This document shows positions 9,947 through 19,533 of a stretch of DNA of 64,000 nucleotides, piece after piece. Position 1 is the first letter of the stretch. Each line of letters begins with the position of its first letter. The stretch spans positions 11,319,524-11,383,523 of the forward strand of contig OY725488.1 of the NCBI GenBank assembly GCA_963281255.1, written 5' to 3'. Source of the DNA: Aphrocallistes beatrix (Eukaryota; Porifera; Hexactinellida; Sceptrulophora; Aphrocallistidae). Position numbers and translations under genes: made by a program. Under the pieces are notes generated by a model, which saw nothing but the letters and a program-made list of their open reading frames with translations, had not been told where the DNA came from and did no database searches.

Positions 9947-10990
9947 TCAAAGTTTCCCACCAAAAAATGCAGTTGTAACAAATATATACTGAGAGCTAAT
10001 TACGATACAAGTAATTGCAATCAAAATGGTAGAAATCCCTAATACAATCTCACTACTGATGTGCAGATACTCGATCTGTTGGTTTGAGGTCAGTAATGGT
10101 TCATAGTATGGAGTCCCATAGAGATGATGGAATAGACAGGGACCGTTATAAATTCCCGTCGCAATAATGAAGAAGGAAATACGAAGAAACCAATTCAAAA
10201 GCATACTTAAAATAGCTGTTCCCATCAAACTCATAATGAAAGCGAAATGGTAGCAACTTTTGAATGATCTTCTGACCATCTGACTGCTCCTACCTCTAAC
10301 TTTAAATTCTACAGACCTCCACTTCAGTGTTTTGTAAAAGGTTCGAGTCTGTTTAACCCACAAATAGAAATAAACAGAAAAAGTAACAAGGTAAAGCATC
10401 TTTTGAAGGATAAATAATTGAGGAACAGATCCTGAGACAATCAGAGCAACACCGAGCAAAGATGTAACTACAAGCATGCATCTTATAAATGGAAATGTTT
10501 TGCCATTTACATCATGGTACTTGACATCTAGATATCTCATGAGACATATTATCGGTGCAAGAGTGAATACTGATGAAGCATTTCCTATAGCAGTAAGAAT
10601 TGCTGCGATTGGGTCAGTAATTACTTCGAAATCATTGTTGTAAATGGTCCCTATTGTACAATTAATAATTTGGTTGTGATCTAATGAAATCACCAAAAAA
10701 CTGGACTCATACATTCCAAATGAACTTATTTCGATGATACTTATCATTAGTAAAAAGAAATACTTAACGATTTCAACTTTGTAATGGAGTGCTGCCTCTG
10801 AAGAATTACCGAATATATCAGTTTTAGATTCTTCCATGGATTCACGATACAATCGAACAAAGTATAGAATCCTCTTTACGAAGTAGATATCCCACAGCAC
10901 TGATAACCCAATCATTAAACATAAAAAGGGGAAAAATAAGTATTCTATGTATTTATCAATATTATAAATATAGCTGTTGGACATCATCAT
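9947..10990 (-). CDS. 7TM GPCR-like protein, array copy 3, truncated C-tail
   Basis: Same family as its neighbours. The frame ends at a TGA (9949-9947) where the other three copies have TGG (Trp of GGKLWKALKYR). Reading on in the same frame restores the family tail, ending at the equivalent TAG at 9869-9871, so a single nonsense change removes the last ~27 residues, all in the predicted cytoplasmic tail. All seven hydrophobic segments remain, so it may still be functional or may be an early pseudogene. The segment near residues 115-150 (NNDFEVITDPIAAILTAIGN) differs clearly from the other copies. The start follows the TATA box at 11028-11035; an upstream in-frame ATG at 11095 is ignored for the same reason as in copy 2. 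Confidence 0.75.
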   Translation of the reverse strand: MMMSNSYIYNIDKYIEYLFFPFLCLMIGLSVLWDIYFVKRILYFVRLYRESMEESKTDIFGNSSEAALHYKVEIVKYFFLLMISIIEISSFGMYESSFLVISLDHNQIINCTIGTIYNNDFEVITDPIAAILTAIGNASSVFTLAPIICLMRYLDVKYHDVNGKTFPFIRCMLVVTSLLGVALIVSGSVPQLFILQKMLYLVTFSVYFYLWVKQTRTFYKTLKWRSVEFKVRGRSSQMVRRSFKSCYHFAFIMSLMGTAILSMLLNWFLRISFFIIATGIYNGPCLFHHLYGTPYYEPLLTSNQQIEYLHISSEIVLGISTILIAITCIVISSQYIFVTTAFFGGKL

Positions 10991-11027
10991 TATTACTATA
11001 GCTGTTTGAAAGATTGATATGCTCGTG

Positions 11028-11035
11028 TTTTTATA
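11028..11035 (-). promoter_or_regulatory. TATA box of 7TM copy 3
   Basis: TATAAAAA on the minus strand, 38 bases before the chosen ATG; context identical to that of copy 2. Confidence 0.6.
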
Positions 11036-12304
11036 GTTTTTCCACAATTTCATGGATTGAGTATACACACATATTATAGAGGGAAATGTCTTCATATTAT
11101 ATGGATGATTACATAAAACGGGTTTAAATTAGAGAAATCCCCATCATTACCTAATAGCAATAGGATTGATTCCGCCCTGATACATTATATCCTATTTCGT
11201 AATAGTATTTACAGCTTAAAATTACATCAGTCACAGTCTCAGGAGTAACTAAGCTATGAATTCACAACTGTAAACTTGTATCGGATAATATGAATGAATG
11301 CTAACAAAAAAGAACTACACACGGGATTATTTTAAGTTAGCATTTTCTAATCTCACATCACTGTAATGTAGTAATCACACATTGATGCTTACAGTGATAA
11401 CTTCAACCCTTATTGAAGTAGGATTGCTTGATCAATTATTGTGTTCATTTTGATTGAAAATTAATGTTGAATTGAAAAGGCACATAGGTACAAGGAAAAA
11501 GTGCGCTTAAAAGTACGGAGCTATGGAGGACGTTCCTTTCGAAATTGTTGGAGTGGAAAGTGGATCGCGACCACTGGGACGCACTCTTTTTAATAACGTT
11601 TGTTTCACAATCTCCTCTTGAAAAGTTTTCTCGATGTTTTGTTCGCTGAAGTAAATATATACTTCCATTAGAAAGTGACCTCAAAATATAGTCGCATTCG
11701 AATATATCGCTTAGTGTTCAACTTTTCGATATTTTAATAAAACTTCAATGCATAATTAATTATTTTCTTAAGCAATTTGTTCGAAAAGTATTTTAAAGGA
11801 ATGCATAGAGGTGTCCTAAATTCGAAGATCGCTTATAAGACTGATGTAATGTACGCTAGGTTCGTTGCCTGTGCCAACTTGAGTTTATGTATATATCAAC
11901 TGTAAACAAGATTGATTAAATAGCGGGAATAAAATTAAGCAAACCACACAACTATACTCCTGAACAAAAGTATTTGTACAAAGTGTTATTTCTCATTCAA
12001 TTAGTACTAAAATGTATCTACAAGCAGGTTAATCACGGTGTAACCACCGAAAAGATATTAACCAAATATTGCCCACGCTGCAGCGGCCGACCCAAATCGT
12101 GGTGTAATTTTTACACCACGATCGCCCTTAAAAAACCCCTGTCTACAAGTATTCATGCTGTTAAAGATATTCTATATTTGAATAGCATTTGAATTCTACA
12201 CATATTCAAAAAACAATTTGCAAGATTTCAACTCAATTACTTACTCACAGCAATTATCAAATGTCATATTGCACCATTTACATGTATAGTCGCAGCCTCT
12301 AAAA
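11036..12304. other. Duplicated spacer, block B, with a local insertion
   Basis: No gene. Parallel to 5669-7360. About 12013-12225 is sequence absent from block A; it contains a hairpin ATCGTGGTGTAA/TTACACCACGAT and a small GC-rich patch. Confidence 0.55.
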
Positions 12305-12731
12305 CAGGGGTTCTCAACCTGGGGTACGCCAGGTGTTTTTTCGAGGGGTACGCTGAACCAACTTTATATGTCTAGAAGTACTGTTAAATTATGTCTGGTA
12401 ATTACTTCTGATTCGAGAGACCTGTCAAAAGTAAACCGTAATTATGACAGTACGTATTCTTTGGTTAATTATGTAAGGTTGATAATTACCAGTGTATATT
12501 TTGACACGAACTTATGAACATTTTAGGGTTTCAATTTATAGATATAAATTCTAAAATTAAATTGTTATTTTACATAATTTCAGATCAATTTAAAATTTAA
12601 TTATGTTGTGTTCATCATTACAAATTATATCAACATATAATCATTTAGCGGAATCTTGCTAGATTTGAATCGAGGGTACCTTTCCTTTCGCCTCAGGGGG
12701 TACGCAGTTCGTAAAAGGTTGAGAACTCCTG
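12305..12731. mobile_element. hAT-type MITE with perfect target duplication
   Basis: Termini CAGGGGTTCTCAACC (left) and GGTTGAGAACTCCTG (right) are inverted and nearly identical. Both sides carry the 8-bp repeat CTCTAAAA (12297-12304 and 12732-12739), the length typical of hAT elements. The paralogous site at about 7352-7360 has a single CTCTAAAA and no element. No transposase coding; 427 bp. Confidence 0.92.
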
Positions 12732-12750
12732 CTCTAAAATATCAAGCAGG

Positions 12751-12905
12751 ATTGCCGTGGGAATGGGAATCTGTGGGAATTCCCGTGGGAAAACCCACAT
12801 ATCCCCATATGGGATGGGAATGACTTTAAGGCTATTGGAATTCCTACATGTGTGAATCTGCGGGACTTTCTGTAGGAATGGGATGGGAATTGAAACTCCA
12901 TTCTC
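12751..12905. repeat. GGGAAT-type low-complexity repeat, copy B
   Basis: Counterpart of 7373-7510. Explains the apparent open frame on the minus strand here. Confidence 0.55.
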
Positions 12906-13252
12906 ACGACAACCCTGATGCTAAGGCAATGGCACAAGCTTCATTCGGGCCAAGGATGAAATAATAGAGTAATGCGATACCACAAGCATAAACAAACAAT
13001 ACATCAGAGTACCAGAATCCGTTGCTAGAATGTGTTTTGCCATCATCATATCGCGGAACAAGCAATATTTAATATGAATTTATGTGGTTTTCTAGCCCAT
13101 TTTATACAGTCCTAATGGCATTATAAATGTTCAATAAGTGTAGGCAATCAATTGTTTAGAAATATGCATAAATATTCATTGTAATGTTGGCACATTCCTG
13201 GGTTGATAAGGAAAATATAAGTTGACTGATTATTGTATCCCAAAGACAGCAA

Positions 13253-13407
13253 ATGCTAGACCCTATTAGATGATACCATTTGACAGAAAATAATATCCTT
13301 CTTTCCACCGAAAATATACTTCGAATTCGATTTGCCAAAATATAATAGTCTCAAAGCTATGCAGCAAATTGTCATTTTGGGTGTGCAAAGTAATTTACTC
13401 CATATTA
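13253..13407. repeat. Foldback MITE, copy 4, truncated
   Basis: Left arm AAATGCTAGACCC...GATACCATTTGACAG and the centre are present, but the right arm is cut off shortly after the GTAATTTACTCCATA core. Confidence 0.5.
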
Positions 13408-13444
13408 TTTGGTCATAAAAGTTACAATTCCATTTCTTATTTTT

Positions 13445-14162
13445 AGTGCAGCTCCTATAGGGAGATGCCCTTATGGCATGGACGGAGTATCTCGTCCGTC
13501 CGTATGTATGTATGTCCGTACGCGCGCTACTGCGAAATCTAACAGTCCGAATTTTACCAAATTTCGCATGTAGGATCTCTTTATGGTGTAGATGTGCACC
13601 GTCGACTTTTTTTCTCAAAATCTCATCACCTCCGGTTTTTATGAGTATATATTCATATTTTAACACCTTCTACCGCAAAGCTTTGCTTAAAGATATAAGT
13701 AAGATCTCAACGACTAATGTAGGATATTTCACCACGTAGGATCCGATTTTAACATTTTGAAAGTAATAATATGAATATTTTACGAGTTTTTAACATATGT
13801 ATATATACATATTTTCACACCTTTTAAAAAAGTTTTATTTTGAGCTAGAAGCGAGTTCTCAACGGCTAATATAGGATATTTGAATATGTAGATTCCAATT
13901 TTCGTACTTAGAAAGTGGTAATCTAAGTATTTTATGAGTTTCTAACATATGTATATATACATATTTTCACACCTTTTGGAAAAAACTTATTTTGAGCTAA
14001 AAGGGAGCTCTCAACGGCTAATATAGGTTATTTTAATATGTAGATTCCAATTTTCACACTTAGAATGCCCTAAAATGAGTATTTCCCGACGTATTCCGAT
14101 ATTTACATTTCAAATTCCTTCGAGTCACTTCCTGGAGCTGCACTATCGGTCTGTCGACCGAC
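13445..14162. mobile_element. Helentron-like (HINE-type) non-autonomous element
   Basis: An 11-bp inverted pair AGTGCAGCTCC (13445-13455) and GGAGCTGCACT (14134-14144) encloses AT-rich imperfect tandem units of roughly 140 bp, each with TCAACG(G/A)CTAAT and CATATTTTCACACCTTTT. A hairpin CGGTC-TGTC-GACCG follows at 14146-14159. The insertion sits in a T-run that is uninterrupted in the paralogous site near 8372. Short subterminal inverted repeats, internal tandem repeats, terminal hairpin and T/T insertion match the published description of HINE/Helitron2 elements. No replicase coding. Classification is inference. Confidence 0.55.
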
Positions 14163-14421
14163 ATTTTTTTGAATAACAAGAATAGTTAAAAATGCATACC
14201 GAATCCATAAATTATCATTACGAATATATCCAATAAAATTTGAATGGGAAATTGGAGGGGACATCGCCAAACATCCTAAAATTCTCTTTCCAATATCTAC
14301 TGTGTACTCATACATGGTTCAATATCCAAGAGTACACCGCACCAAGCTGAATGCAATATTATATAATGAACTCAATTATTTTAATCAAACAAGCAAACAA
14401 AACAAACAAGATATCTTATAT

Positions 14422-15185
14422 ATTAAAATGCTAGGATTTTTTTTTTTTTTTGTTTTTTTTTTTTGTTTGTCCGAATTGATTGAAGAATTGGCAAGTCGTA
14501 GAAATACGAAAATTGGCATGTTGGTGTCAAATGATGAATCTAGGATTAAGTTCGAAGATCTAAGCGAAATGTTCACACCTCGCCGAGATAGGTGACAAAA
14601 TGTGCTGACCAATCAAATTCGATTATTTTATAATGCAAATACATTGGAATAAAATAGTATTGACTTATGCATACAATCAAAATAACTATTTGTGATTGAA
14701 ATTCATTGGTTTATGTGAACCAATCAATTATCAGCCTTTTATAATGCCATTCACACGATTCTATTTCATATAAATGATTGAATACTGCTATTTTGAGTCT
14801 ATAATTTGATTGTTAACAACAATTAAAGTGTGTTATATGCTACGATCAATCAATTCGATCATAAAATAACTTTTAACGACATGGACTGGAATTGATTATT
14901 TAAGTATAATAATCTTTAGCAATGTGAACTTCGTGTATTCAAATTGAGCTTACATTCAGGATTAGTTGACTTAATACGAAGTAAATAATATTTATCACGA
15001 AACAAAATTTCTGCTACAGTTCTGATTTCATAAATGTAACCGTAGACAAATGACAATCCAGCGTGCTTAGTATAAAACAAGAAAGCGACGTATTGTTTCT
15101 CTAATATCCCCAAGCTCCCACTGGGTAAATCTGCGGACACGCAGTGTCCGCAAGCCGCGCAGCGCAAGCAAGCGAAGCGCGCTTG
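14422..15185. mobile_element. Composite repeat element with GC-rich tail, second copy
   Basis: Shares the left end (ATTAAAATGCTAGGATTT and the next ~160 bp) and the right 60-90 bp GC-rich tail with 8438-9639, but the middle (14600-15095) is unrelated and lacks the 141-bp tandem units. The paralogous site near 9830 is empty (GATATGTAAAATAG). No clean target duplication. It lies directly downstream of 7TM copy 4. Confidence 0.6.
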
Positions 15186-15224
15186 TGTAAAATAAAACCA
15201 CATTCCAAAATGACAGATAAGATG

Positions 15225-16337
15225 CTAGGTTATGAGAAGTGGGTCAGTGAGGCTGGGAGTGAATCTAGTACGAACTCTACCAAATCGATACTTCAATGCT
15301 TTCCAAAGTTTCCCACCAAAAAATGCAGTTGTAACGAATATGTACTGAGAGCTAATTACGAGACAAGTAATTGCAATCAAAATGGTAGAAATCCCTGACA
15401 TAATCTCACCACTGATGTGTAGATACTCGATCTGTTGGTTTGAAGTCAGTAATGGCTCATAGTATAGAGTCCCATAGAGATGATGGAATAGACAGGGACC
15501 GCTATAAACTGCTGTGGCAATAATGAAAAATGATAAGTCAAGAAACCAATTCAAAAGCATACTTACAAGAGCTATTCCAATAAAACTCATAATGAAAGCG
15601 AAATTGTAGCAACTTTTGAATGATCTTCTGACCATCTGACTGTTCCTGCCTCTAACTTTAAATTCTACAGACCTCCACTTCAGTGTTTTATAAAAGGTCT
15701 GTTTTGCCCAAAAATAGAAATAAACAGTGTTTGCTATAAGTTCAAGCATCTTTTGAAGGATAAACAATTGAGGAACAGATCCTGCAACAATCAGAGCAAC
15801 GCCGATCAAAGATGTAACCACAAGCATGCATCTTATAAATGGAAATGTTTTGCCATTTACATCATGGTATTTGACATCTAGAAATCTCATGAGACATATA
15901 ACAAGTGCAACGGAAAATACTAAAGAAGCATTTCCTAAAGAAAGAACAACTGCTGCGATTGGATCAGCAATAAATTGTAAATCAATATTGTAAATGGTCC
16001 CTATTGTGCAATTATTAATTTGGTTGTGATCTAATGAAATGACCAATAAACTAGACTCAAACATTCCAAATGCATATATTTCGATGATACTTATCATTAT
16101 CAAGAAGAAGTACTTAACAATTTCAACTTTGTAATGGAGTGCTGCTTCTGAAGAATTACCGAATATATCAGTTTTAGATTTTTCCATGGACTCACGATAT
16201 AATCGAACAAAGTATAGAATCCTCTTTACGAAGTAGATATCCCACAGCACTGATAACCCGATCGTTATACATAAAAAGGGGAAAAATAAATATTCTAAGT
16301 ATTTATCGATATGTTGAATATGGCTGTTGGATATCAT
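15225..16337 (-). CDS. 7TM GPCR-like protein, array copy 4
   Basis: Full-length intronless member (370 codons) ending in the family tail TDPLLIT. Begins MISNSHIQ at the position equivalent to the MMSN start of the other copies, 39 bases after a TATA box. Two residues (QI in copy 1) are missing in the KQT/FYKTLKW segment between TM5 and TM6. The NCT loop motif is present. The inner-face segments RILYFVRLYRESME and LKWRSVEFKVRGR are almost identical to the paralogues, while membrane and outer-loop segments vary. Function unknown. Confidence 0.8.
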   Translation of the reverse strand: MISNSHIQHIDKYLEYLFFPFLCITIGLSVLWDIYFVKRILYFVRLYRESMEKSKTDIFGNSSEAALHYKVEIVKYFFLIMISIIEIYAFGMFESSLLVISLDHNQINNCTIGTIYNIDLQFIADPIAAVVLSLGNASLVFSVALVICLMRFLDVKYHDVNGKTFPFIRCMLVVTSLIGVALIVAGSVPQLFILQKMLELIANTVYFYFWAKQTFYKTLKWRSVEFKVRGRNSQMVRRSFKSCYNFAFIMSFIGIALVSMLLNWFLDLSFFIIATAVYSGPCLFHHLYGTLYYEPLLTSNQQIEYLHISGEIMSGISTILIAITCLVISSQYIFVTTAFFGGKLWKALKYRFGRVRTRFTPSLTDPLLIT

Positions 16338-16375
16338 TATTACTCTAGCTGTTTGAAAGATTCATATGCTCCCTG

Positions 16376-16383
16376 TTTTTATA
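16376..16383 (-). promoter_or_regulatory. TATA box of 7TM copy 4
   Basis: TATAAAAA on the minus strand, 39 bases before the ATG. Confidence 0.6.
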
Positions 16384-17002
16384 GTTTTTCTCCTATTGCA
16401 TTCATTGAGTGCACATACTTTTATTTGAGAAGGAAATGTCTCCATATTTTTATGAATATTCACATAAAACGGGTTAAAATTGGAGCAATCTCCATCATTA
16501 CATAATATCAATAGGATTGATTTCCCCCTGATACATTATCTCTTATTTCGTAATAGGACCTGATTAAACCAGAAATTCGCAATTTTGGCTGAGGTTAGCA
16601 TTCTGAATTTTCCCAAATATGCGATAGGGTTGATTTGAATGATAATTCATAGTTCAAAATTACATTTATTCATAGTACACTAGAATAATTATGTAATGAA
16701 TTCATAAATGCAAGTGTATCGGATAATATCAATGAGTTCTAACAGAAAATTACAACTGGACAGTTTGCATTTCAACTTTTCCATTATAATATTTTATCAC
16801 AATCAATGCTTGCATTAAAAATTAAAAATCCAAAGAACAGCGCTCCAAATACGCAGTCCTTTCGAAATGATAGGAGCGGAAGTGGAGCGCACTCCTTTTA
16901 AAAGTTTCGCATAATCACGCCTGATATCTTAAAACTCTTTTTCAATGTTTACGAAAAGCGATTTGAAAGAGCTGAGTTAAACACACAGTTGTTATATTGT
17001 CT
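16384..17002. other. Upstream flank of 7TM copy 4
   Basis: No gene. Resembles the promoter-side flanks of the other copies to about 16900, including a TTTCGAAATG(A)TAGGAG(C/T)GGAA segment. Confidence 0.45.
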
Positions 17003-17085
17003 ACAAGCGCGCTTCGCTTGCTTGCGCTGCGCGGCTGGCGGACACTTTGTGTCCGCCGGAGGCTCCTTTCGGTCGCCTGGAGGTG
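17003..17085 (-). repeat. GC-rich hairpin tail repeat (inverted copy)
   Basis: Reverse-complement copy of the GC-rich tail at the ends of 8438-9639 and 14422-15185, with GCGCGCTTCGCTTGCTTGCG and a hairpin GGCGGACAC/GTGTCCGCC. The next ~180 bp (to about 17265, with a TGACGTCA core) recur in opposite orientation at 37450-37606. Confidence 0.7.
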
Positions 17086-17569
17086 AGATTGGTTAATTAT
17101 AAGGGAGATATCATCTCTAAATATGTCCATCTTAGTTTTAAAATCGATATCACTCGAAAAATCACCAAATTTGTCAATTTTTAAAATTTTGATGATTAAT
17201 AATGACGTCATAACAAAGTGATGAGTCATCATCATTTTCTATTAAAATTTCAGCCTGCTATCTCCTATAATGGCTGAGTTATACCCGAATAACTGTTGCT
17301 TAACTTTTTAAAATGTGACAATGACGTCATAATTCTATGATGAGTCGAGATTTTGCTCTGAACTCAGAACTTACTGGAGCCATAGCCAAAATACTCCCAC
17401 ATGCCAAAAATCAGCTTTCTGCGCCTGGCAGTTTCTTCAATCAATTCGTTACAGAGATATATATATATACACACATACACATTAATCGAGTTTTAATAGT
17501 AAGGATGCAACAACTAGTCTAGCTCTACATCAATGTAGCTCTATAGGTAATGAGTTTATCGCGTTTTAG
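17086..17569. other. Intron or upstream sequence of CSE1L
   Basis: No exon recognised. Contains the repeat flank described above and an AT dinucleotide tract near 17457-17470. Confidence 0.4.
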
Positions 17570-17899
17570 GTGTCGAAGAATCCGACCAAACCTAACTTCA
17601 ACCATTTCCTATTCGAAGCGATCGGCGCTTCAATCAAAGGTGTCTGCACCCCCCACGCACCGGCTGTTACCAGCTTCGAGGAGTGCCTATTCCCTGTGAT
17701 CGAGGATATAATGGTGCGAGACGTGCTCGAGTTCCTGCCCTACACTTTCCAGCTGTTAGCTCTCATGTTAGAGTTGAGAGAACAACCAATCATTGACTCG
17801 TATATTGCCATATTCCCACACATTCTGTCTCCCGTGCTCTGGGAACGAGTCGGCACAGTTCCAGCTATGAGCAGGCTCCTGCAAGCTTTCATACAGAAG
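17570..17899 (+). CDS. CSE1L: Exportin-2 (CSE1L/CAS), internal exon
   Basis: Exportin-2 is the karyopherin that returns importin-alpha to the cytoplasm with RanGTP. The 110 codons begin VSKNPTKPNFNHFLFEAI and include PYTFQLLALMLE and PHILSPVLWERVG, matching the CSE1L C-terminal HEAT region at roughly residue 610 of the ~970-residue family. Acceptor TTTTAG precedes 17570; donor AAG|GTCAGT follows 17899, phase 0. Exons for the N-terminal ~60% were not found upstream in the window; they would lie beyond the 7TM array or outside the window, or this copy is partial. Confidence 0.88.
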
Positions 17900-17913
17900 G
17901 TCAGTTTCTAATA

Positions 17914-18046
17914 CAGTCGACATCGTTTTTTTTACTTTCGGCTTTTTTGACAGTTTCAGGTATAGTAGATATCGGGGTTTTCTGACTATCGTTTTTTTTG
18001 ACATTTTTCCATGCAAATGAGGTGTCAAAAAACCCGATGTCTACTG
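17914..18046. mobile_element. Small pogo-like MITE
   Basis: Inverted ends CAGTCGACATCG and CGATGTCTACTG; TA on the left, TT on the right. Lies 14 bases after a CSE1L exon. Confidence 0.55.
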
Positions 18047-18417
18047 TTCATAGTAACTCCGCTTAATTGGGACAAGTCTCCAGGAACGTAATGGTTCTCA
18101 CACATAGTAGAAACTAATGTTGTGATATGAGTTGTGGAAGGGATGTACATAATTTCGGCAATTAAATTGTTCTTTAGGCATAAAGATGAAATGTAATTAT
18201 TCTGGCAAATGAATTCCATTATTTTGACAAACAAGATAAGAGTCATAATACAAATTAATTTGCCAAAGGTTTTAGCCAAAACACACACACAATTTAATTG
18301 ACAGAATAATATGGCATTCGTTGTGGATGATTTTTGCAAGGACACTCTCTACTAACATCCATTGTTTTAGAAAAAATTCCGTTTCGAACCGAAAGCAACT
18401 TGTATTTGAGGAAAATA

Positions 18418-18536
18418 CTGTGGAGCTCGCCTATTAGCGAGTCCCAAGTGTAGAATTATATTAATTATGTTCCCTCATTAGCAACTTTTCGAGGATAAAA
18501 CCCGAGTAGTTGCTAATAATTATGCGAATTCCACTG
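18418..18536. mobile_element. TTAGCAA-family MITE, copy 1
   Basis: Inverted ends CTGTGGAGCTCGCCTATTAG and its diverged complement GCGAATTCCACTG, TA on both sides. Five copies of this family occur in the window, all in introns or flanks. Confidence 0.7.
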
Positions 18537-18667
18537 TACTATATTACGAAAAATACGTATAAGGCTATACGTGTACCAAAATCTATGAACTGCTACACGT
18601 ATCAATATTTTTGAAAAATATTTAGTTTTATAATATGTATCATGAAATTCTCCATGAATTGGTAGTA

Positions 18668-18827
18668 CTGTGGAATTCGCCTATTAGCAACTCCCCTATT
18701 AGCAATACTGCTCTATTAGCAACCAATTTTTAGTTCTCAGGGTAAAATTCTGTATTAATCATGTTCCCTTATTAGCAACTTCGCGTATTAGCAACAATTT
18801 TGTGAGAAAAATATGCGAATTCCACAG
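18668..18827. mobile_element. TTAGCAA-family MITE, copy 2
   Basis: CTGTGGAATTCGCCTATTAG ... GCGAATTCCACAG with TA flanks. Internal TATTAGCAA motifs repeat several times. Confidence 0.75.
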
Positions 18828-19002
18828 TACATATTAAGTATGCCAATACGTACATCATTTAGTTATTCATTGGTCCCATAACCCGAGGAGGTATGTCTAA
18901 AGGTGCCAGCGACGAAATTCGTTGAGCCAACAATCAAAATAAAACAAATTCAGATAATTTGATGGTCTTATATGCTAGAAATAATTGTGTAATCGCAATA
19001 TA

Positions 19003-19510
19003 CAGTCGACTCCGCTTAATAGGACCACATCGGTCAAATAATTTTGATCCGATTAAGCGGAGAACCTTATTTTAACCAAAATATTTCGTATTACCTTCTA
19101 TGTGTGTGAGGCAGAGTTGCACGCGGGCTGCGGGCCGACTTTTCTTATCGGCCCGCGGGCCGAATATAATAGTTTGCGGGCTCCGCGGGCCGGAAATCTT
19201 GGCAGGACTCCCCGCGATGACAACCGAGACGATGTTTTTAACTGTCACGAGGTACCAATTAAGGAATACTTACGTAAATGGAACTTTGTTAGTTTCCACT
19301 TATTTGTGTTTGCAGAAACTCACTCCCATAAAAGGATTCCCTAAGTGTCTCTCTATAGTTAGTAACTTACAAAGTGGGCCAAAAATATTTATGCGGCTTT
19401 CTTGCGGGCAGTACAAATTTCGGCCCGCGTGCAACTCTGGTGTGAGAACTATCCCGGTCCTGCCAAAAGTGGTCCGATTAAGCGATTTCTCTATTAAGCG
19501 GAGTCGAGTG
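19003..19510. mobile_element. Pogo-like element containing a nested hAT MITE
   Basis: Inverted ends CAGTCGACTCCGCTTAATAG and CTATTAAGCGGAGTCGAGTG, with TA on both sides (19001-19002, 19511-19512). Carries the element at 19112-19439 inside. The same left end occurs alone at 42478. Confidence 0.8.
19112..19439. mobile_element. hAT-type MITE nested in the pogo-like element
   Basis: Inverted ends CAGAGTTGCACGCGGGC and GCCCGCGTGCAACTCTG; flanks GTGTGAGG and GTGTGAGA form a 7/8-matching target duplication. Notably GC-rich at both ends. Confidence 0.82.
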
Positions 19511-19533
19511 TATATGAGTGCAATCTCGAATAG

